The notes below the pieces were generated by a model. The model was not told the DNA's origin and did not search any database. It saw only the letters and a list, made by a program, of their open reading frames with translations. Positions 59,993 through 64,000 of a stretch of DNA of 64,000 bases are shown here, piece by piece. The translations under genes were made by a program, and so were the position numbers. This DNA is from a bacterium (GTDB taxonomy: Bacteria; Bacillota; Clostridia; Christensenellales; Aristaeellaceae): the NCBI GenBank assembly GCA_004563405.1, contig SFTH01000004.1, positions 62,001-126,000 of the forward strand, written 5' to 3'. Each line of letters starts with the position of its first letter. Position 1 is the stretch's first letter.

Positions 59993-61273
59993 ATGAATGC
60001 GGAAATGAAGGAAAAACTGCGGATTTACGGCAGCGAGCGCCTGGAGGGCGAGGTCTCCGTCAGCGGCGGCAAGAACGCCGCGGTGGCGATTATTCCGGCT
60101 GCACTCCTGGCGGATTCACCGTCCACAATTGAAAATATCCCGGACATCAACGACGTGCATGTGATCATCGAAATGCTTCGTTGGCTGGGCGCGAAGGTGG
60201 AGTTCCGGGACAACACCATCTGGATCGACCCCCGCACCGTGGACAAATTCAACCCGCCCTACGAGCTGGCGGGCAAGATGCGCGCTTCCTATTATCTGGC
60301 CCCGGTGCTGCTGGGCCTGTTCCGGCGGGCGGAGGTTCCGCTGCCCGGCGGCTGCGACATCGGCGCGCGCCCCATCGACCAGACCATCAAGGGCATGGCC
60401 ACGCTGGGCGCCAACGTGGAGACCCTGGGCGGCGTGCTGGTGGCCACGGCGGACAACATGCAGGGCGCGGACGTATTCCTCGACATGCCCTCCGTGGGCG
60501 CGACGGTCAATTCCATGCTGACGGCGGTCTCCGCCTCGGGCATGACCTGCATACATAACGCGGCGAAGGAGCCGCACATCGTGGATCTGGCGAACTTCCT
60601 CTCCAGCATGGGCGCCTACGTCAAGGGCGCGGGCACGGACGTGATCCGCATCCGCGGCGGGCGGCAGCTGCACGGCACCAACTACACCGTGGTGCCCGAC
60701 CAGATCGAGACGGGCACGCTGATGATCGCCGCCGCCGCCGCGGGCGACGACGTATACATCACCGGCGCGATTCCCACCCACATGGAATCCCTCTCGGCCA
60801 AGCTGCTGGAGATGGGCGTGAACGTGGCCAGCGAGGACGACTGGATCCGCGTGCGCTCCAACCGCGTCTTCCGGGCGGTGAACGTCAAGACCCAGGGCTA
60901 TCCGGGTTTCCCCACCGACCTTCAGCAGCCGCTCTCGGCGCTTCTGACGGTGGCCAACGGCACCAGCATCGTGACCGAGACGATCTTCGAGTCCCGCTTC
61001 CGCTTTCTGGACGAGCTGCGCAAGATGGGCGCGAACGTGCGCGTGATCGAATCCAGCGCCATCATCACCGGCGTAGACCGGCTGGTGGGCGCGCGGGTGA
61101 ACGCCACGGACCTGCGCGCGGGCGCGGCGATGGTGATCGCGGGCCTGATGGGCGAGGGCGTGACGGAGATCGGCGGAATTGAGTATATCCTGCGCGGCTA
61201 TGAGCACATTGACCAGAAGCTGATTCGCCTGGGCGCGCACATCGAGCGCGTTCAGAGTGAGAGTTCCTTCTGA
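59993..61273 (+). CDS. murA: UDP-N-acetylglucosamine 1-carboxyvinyltransferase
   Basis: 426 residues, full MurA length. Landmarks are VSVSGGKNAAVAIIPAALLA at the N-terminus, the active-site loop PGGCDIGARPIDQ with Cys121, NYTVVPDQIETGTLMIAAAA, GYPGFPTDLQQPLSALLT and a C-terminal DLRAGAAMVIAGLMGEG. It catalyses the first committed step of peptidoglycan synthesis. The chosen ATG follows from the family N-terminus; the frame is open far upstream but across the promoter. Loop residue Asp after Cys is a small departure from common MurA sequences. Confidence 0.96.
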   Translation: MNAEMKEKLRIYGSERLEGEVSVSGGKNAAVAIIPAALLADSPSTIENIPDINDVHVIIEMLRWLGAKVEFRDNTIWIDPRTVDKFNPPYELAGKMRASYYLAPVLLGLFRRAEVPLPGGCDIGARPIDQTIKGMATLGANVETLGGVLVATADNMQGADVFLDMPSVGATVNSMLTAVSASGMTCIHNAAKEPHIVDLANFLSSMGAYVKGAGTDVIRIRGGRQLHGTNYTVVPDQIETGTLMIAAAAAGDDVYITGAIPTHMESLSAKLLEMGVNVASEDDWIRVRSNRVFRAVNVKTQGYPGFPTDLQQPLSALLTVANGTSIVTETIFESRFRFLDELRKMGANVRVIESSAIITGVDRLVGARVNATDLRAGAAMVIAGLMGEGVTEIGGIEYILRGYEHIDQKLIRLGAHIERVQSESSF

Positions 61274-61333
61274 AATTGGCCGTTCAGCGCCAGAATATAA
61301 CACAATCCTCCAATTAAACTGCGGTTTTTTTGG

Positions 61334-61362
61334 TTGTAATTGGTCCGGATGCGTGTTATAAT
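61334..61362 (+). promoter_or_regulatory. promoter of the rimP-nusA operon
   Basis: TTGTAA (61334-61339) and consensus TATAAT (61357-61362) have a 17-base spacer. Confidence 0.85.
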
Positions 61363-61391
61363 AGGGGATGGAACAGAACAGGGCAAAAGCG

Positions 61392-61417
61392 ACCGCCGAT
61401 TTTCGGCGGTGTGTTTT
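61392..61417 (+). terminator. leader hairpin with T-run, candidate attenuator of the nusA operon
   Basis: Arms accgccga (61392-61399) and tcggcggt (61403-61410) are followed by gtgttttt, about 25 bases after the predicted transcription start and 87 bases before rimP. NusA itself affects termination, so feedback control is conceivable. Confidence 0.6.
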
Positions 61418-61503
61418 TAGGACACGAAAGAATGAGGTTTTTGCGAAGAGTGTGGAGCAGCAAAGACCTGTTTTTCGTGTCAGTCAGCGTTTGAAAGAGA
61501 GGG

Positions 61504-62013
61504 ATGCGCGTGCCGAAGAAGGCGATGTCCGTGCACGAGGCGGAGAAGACGGCGCTTGAAATTGCCCGGGAGCAGGGCGTGGAGCTGGTGGATGTGGAGC
61601 TGGTGAAGGAGCCTGCGGGACAGTTTCTGCGCTTTTACATCGACAAGCCGGACGGCATCACCCTCGATGAACTGGAGGTCTTTCACCGTCGCATCCTGCC
61701 CCTGGTGGAGGACGTGGCCTACGACTACATGGAGGTCTCCTCTCCCGGCGCAGACCGTCCGCTGAAGACGGAGCGCGACTTTGAGCGCGCCGAGGGCCTG
61801 GAGGTCGAACTCAAGACCTACCGCCCCGTGAACGGCGCAAAGCAGTTCAAGGGTGAGCTCATCGGCCTGCGGGACGGCATGATCGAGATTTGCGTGGGCG
61901 GCGAGACCCTGTCCTTCGCGAAGAGGGACGTGGCCATCGTGCGGCCATTGATTGAATTTACTGAGGAGGAGCTGGAGGAAGCGCTTTCCGAAGGCCCGCA
62001 GGAGAGAACATAA
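61504..62013 (+). CDS. rimP: ribosome maturation factor RimP
   Basis: 169 residues. RimP landmarks are VELVDVELVKEPAGQFLRFY, KPDGITLDELEVFHRRILPL, DYMEVSSPGADRPLKTERDF and a C-terminal SH3-like part (ELIGLRDGMIEICVGGETLS). It assists 30S subunit maturation. The start is uncertain: ATG at 61504 directly abuts the gagaggg tract, whereas an in-frame GTG at 61510 has better spacing. It precedes nusA as in most bacteria. Confidence 0.94.
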   Translation: MRVPKKAMSVHEAEKTALEIAREQGVELVDVELVKEPAGQFLRFYIDKPDGITLDELEVFHRRILPLVEDVAYDYMEVSSPGADRPLKTERDFERAEGLEVELKTYRPVNGAKQFKGELIGLRDGMIEICVGGETLSFAKRDVAIVRPLIEFTEEELEEALSEGPQERT

Positions 62014-62031
62014 ATCAGGAGGAAAACCCAA

Positions 62032-63135
62032 ATGGCAAACGGTGGAATTGATTCCGTTGAATTCTTCAGCGCGCTGGACGCCATGGCGAAAGAGCGCCGG
62101 ATCAACAAGGAAGTGTTGTTTTCGGCCATTGAATCTGCGCTGATTTCCGCATACAAGAAGAACTTTGGCAAGACTGCGAACGTGCGCGCCGTCATTGACC
62201 CGGACAAGGGTCAGGTGGAGGTCTACTCCCGCAAGACGGTGGTGGAGGAGGTCACGGATCCCCAGTGCGAGATGTCCCTGGCGGACGCCCGGGAGATTCG
62301 CCCCCAGTATGAGATCGGCGATCTGGTGGAGGTGCCCGTCACCCCCCGCAACTTCGGCCGCATTGCCGCCCAGACGGGCAAGCAGGTTGTGGTTCAGCAC
62401 CTGCGCGAGGCCGAGCGCGGCGTGATCTACGACGAGTACAGCCAGAAGGAGAACGAGATCCTGACGGCCATCGTGCAGCGTGTGGAAAACAAGCAGGTGT
62501 TTGTGGAGCTGGGCCGCGTGGAAGGCCTGCTCGATCCCTCCCAGCAGATGCCCACCGAGGAGCTGAGCGTCAACGATCGCATCAAGGTCTATGTGCTGGA
62601 GGTCTCCCGCATGGGCCGCGGCCCGCAGGTGTTCGTCTCTCGCACCCATCCGGGGCTGGTCAAGCGCCTGTTTGAGCTGGAGGTGCCCGAGATCGTGACC
62701 GGCGTGGTGCAGATCAAGTCCATCGCCCGCGAGGCCGGCTTCCGCACCAAGATGGCCGTGTACTCCACGGATCCCATGATCGACGCCGTGGGCTCCTGCG
62801 TGGGCCCGAGGGGCATGCGCGTGGAGAACGTGGTCAACGAGCTCAAGACGGAGAAGATCGACATCGTGAAGTGGTCGGCGGATCCGGCGGAATACATTGC
62901 CAACGCCCTGAACCCGGCGCGCGTGATCAGCGTGTTCGTGTCCGAGGCGGAGAAGGCCGCCCGCGTCATCGTGCCGGACAACCAGCTGTCGCTGGCCATC
63001 GGCAAGGAGGGCCAGAATGCCCGCCTGGCCGCCAAGCTCACCGGCTGGAAGATCGACATCAAGAGCCAGAGCCAGATGGAGGCGCTGGCGGAGGAGCAGG
63101 GCGAAGAGAGCGCCGAGGCTGAGGAGGAGAACTGA
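62032..63135 (+). CDS. nusA: transcription termination/antitermination factor NusA
   Basis: 367 residues. Domains in order are the N-terminal RNA-polymerase-binding part (FSALDAMAKERRINKEVLFS), S1 (VVQHLREAERGVIYDEYSQK through MGRGPQVFVSRTHPGLVKRL), and two KH domains (DAVGSCVGPRGMRVENVVNE; LSLAIGKEGQNARLAAKLTG). It ends with an acidic tail and lacks the extra C-terminal repeats of proteobacterial NusA, as is usual for Bacillota. The ATG follows aggagg; it shares one base with the next gene. Confidence 0.97.
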   Translation: MANGGIDSVEFFSALDAMAKERRINKEVLFSAIESALISAYKKNFGKTANVRAVIDPDKGQVEVYSRKTVVEEVTDPQCEMSLADAREIRPQYEIGDLVEVPVTPRNFGRIAAQTGKQVVVQHLREAERGVIYDEYSQKENEILTAIVQRVENKQVFVELGRVEGLLDPSQQMPTEELSVNDRIKVYVLEVSRMGRGPQVFVSRTHPGLVKRLFELEVPEIVTGVVQIKSIAREAGFRTKMAVYSTDPMIDAVGSCVGPRGMRVENVVNELKTEKIDIVKWSADPAEYIANALNPARVISVFVSEAEKAARVIVPDNQLSLAIGKEGQNARLAAKLTGWKIDIKSQSQMEALAEEQGEESAEAEEEN

Positions 63136-63416
63136 TGCCCGTCAAGCCGCGCAAGATTCCGATGCGCATGTGCGTCGGATGCCGCGAAATGAAGCCCAAG
63201 GCGACGCTGCTGCGGGTGGTGAAGCCCCAGGACGGCGACGCCCACATCGACCGCGTCGGCAAGGCCGCCGGACGCGGCGCCTATGTGTGCAACAGCATCG
63301 AATGTCTGAAGAAGGCCGAGAAAACCCATGCGCTGGAGCGCGCGCTGGATGCAAAGATTGACGAAGGCGTGCTGCGCGCCCTGGAGGAGGACATCCTCGC
63401 GGGGGAAAAGGCGTGA
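63135..63416 (+). CDS. YlxR-family protein (RnpM, DUF448)
   Basis: 93 residues. The family core is seen as MRMCVGCREMKPKATLLRVV near residue 10, followed by GRGAYVCNSIECLKKAEK. YlxR/RnpM is an RNA-binding protein reported to modulate RNase P. It starts on the last base of nusA and overlaps the next gene by 4 bases, in the conserved nusA-ylxR-ylxQ-infB order. Confidence 0.94.
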   Translation: MPVKPRKIPMRMCVGCREMKPKATLLRVVKPQDGDAHIDRVGKAAGRGAYVCNSIECLKKAEKTHALERALDAKIDEGVLRALEEDILAGEKA

Positions 63417-63715
63417 AGCGGGTTTTGAACATGCTGGGCCTGTGCATGCGGGCGGGAAAGCTCGTGACCGGCGAAAAGGCCTGCGTGCAGGCCGTGCGCA
63501 CGGGCAGCGCCTGCGCGGTGATTCTCGACCGCGCCGCGGCGAAGAACGCCGAAAAGGCCGTGACCGACGCCTGCGCGTGGCACGAAGTGCCGCTGCTGCG
63601 CGCGCCGGAGAACGAATTGGGCTATGCCATTGGGAAACCGGGCCGCATGGTTGCGGCCGTGACCGATCCGTCCTTTGCGGATCGCATACTTGAACTCGCA
63701 AAAGCGGGTTTATGA
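63413..63715 (+). CDS. YlxQ-family L7Ae/L30e-like ribosomal protein
   Basis: 100 residues. L7Ae-type features include LNMLGLCMRAGKLVTGEKAC, ACAVILDRAAAKNAEKAVTD and LGYAIGKPGRMVAAVTD. These proteins bind kink-turn RNA; the exact role of YlxQ is not settled. The GTG start overlaps ylxR by 4 bases. Confidence 0.92.
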   Translation: MKRVLNMLGLCMRAGKLVTGEKACVQAVRTGSACAVILDRAAAKNAEKAVTDACAWHEVPLLRAPENELGYAIGKPGRMVAAVTDPSFADRILELAKAGL

Positions 63716-63740
63716 TTACTATCGGGGGTGCATTTAGGGA

Positions 63741-64000
63741 ATGGCCAAAGTCAGGGTTCAAGACGCTACCAGAGAATTGAGCACAAATGCCGGAAGGATG
63801 CTGGAGAGCATATCCCAGATGCGGAAAAAGACGCAGGATATGCTGGGCAACCTGCGCAAGATTTCCGGGGATTTCGCCCGTGAGGCGCAGGAGAGCGCAG
63901 AGCGCGAGGCCAGAGAAGAGCAGAAGAAGCGCTACGAGGCCGAAGCGCAGTTTATGAACGCCTATTCCAGCGAGCAGGTGCCCGAGGTGCCCGCAGAGCT
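63741..64000 (+). CDS. infB: translation initiation factor IF-2, N-terminal fragment
   Basis: The frame from the ATG at 63741 stays open to the window edge (86 codons). The visible part starts MAKVRVQDATRELSTNAGRM and continues with a charged, coiled-coil-like stretch (REAREEQKKRYEAEAQF). This N-terminal region of IF-2 is poorly conserved, so the call rests mainly on position after nusA-ylxR-ylxQ. The GTPase domain lies outside the window. Confidence 0.8.
   Translation, partial: MAKVRVQDATRELSTNAGRMLESISQMRKKTQDMLGNLRKISGDFAREAQESAEREAREEQKKRYEAEAQFMNAYSSEQVPEVPAE

Overview
The window reads as a chromosomal segment of a GC-rich Bacillota (Clostridia-like) bacterium. Support comes from strong GGAGG-type ribosome binding sites, several sigma-A promoters with exact 17-base spacing, hairpin/U-tract terminators, and the rimP-nusA-ylxR-ylxQ-infB order at the right end. 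Two ABC binding proteins have cleavable signal peptides without a lipobox, a trait I associate with uncultured gut Christensenellales-like Clostridia; this placement is an inference. No rRNA, tRNA, CRISPR array, transposase or phage gene was seen.

Left part (1-13 kb). A TauE/SafE exporter fragment is followed by a corrinoid module: a PocR-AraC regulator, a corrinoid carrier protein, a Cys-rich DUF2284 protein and a RACo-type reductive activator, with no methyltransferase alongside. Next come a LysR regulator divergent from a PQ-loop/SGNH pair, a split transketolase followed by the frameshifted tail of a ribulokinase-like FGGY kinase, a DUF134-NifX fusion with a striking operator/promoter, and a lipoprotein joining a solute-binding domain to a 5'-nucleotidase C-terminal-like domain.

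Sugar island (13.2-29.6 kb). A DeoR-type repressor faces a long AT-rich control region and a 13-gene operon: TIM-barrel isomerase, ribose-type ABC transporter, DUF4432 mutarotase-like protein, L-fucose isomerase-like protein, two class II aldolases, two FGGY kinases, two zinc dehydrogenases, a second TIM-barrel isomerase and a 6-phospho-3-hexuloisomerase-like SIS protein. The general logic is import, isomerise, phosphorylate, cleave. The substrate is not evident, and local GC is visibly lower than in the flanks.

Peptide island (31.8-45.4 kb). A Crp/Fnr-type regulator faces a dipeptide/oligopeptide ABC transporter operon that also encodes a D-aminoacylase-like amidohydrolase, three tandem M19 (renal-type) dipeptidases, an Asp/Glu/hydantoin-type racemase and a nitroreductase. 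The gene set fits uptake and hydrolysis of small peptides with D-residues or blocked ends. The third dipeptidase is a visible mosaic of the first two.

Right part (45.4-64 kb). This holds an SPFH/RHH pair, an M20 amidohydrolase, an AraC regulator, NagB, an amidohydrolase, an antiporter-MgtC pair with a divergent LysR, a four-gene minus-strand operon (alpha/beta hydrolase, SpoU methyltransferase, UPF0340, heparinase-like), MurA, and the nusA operon running off the end. Two gene-free islands (46.8-47.1 and 50.9-51.2 kb) are chains of perfect hairpins with duplicated palindromes.
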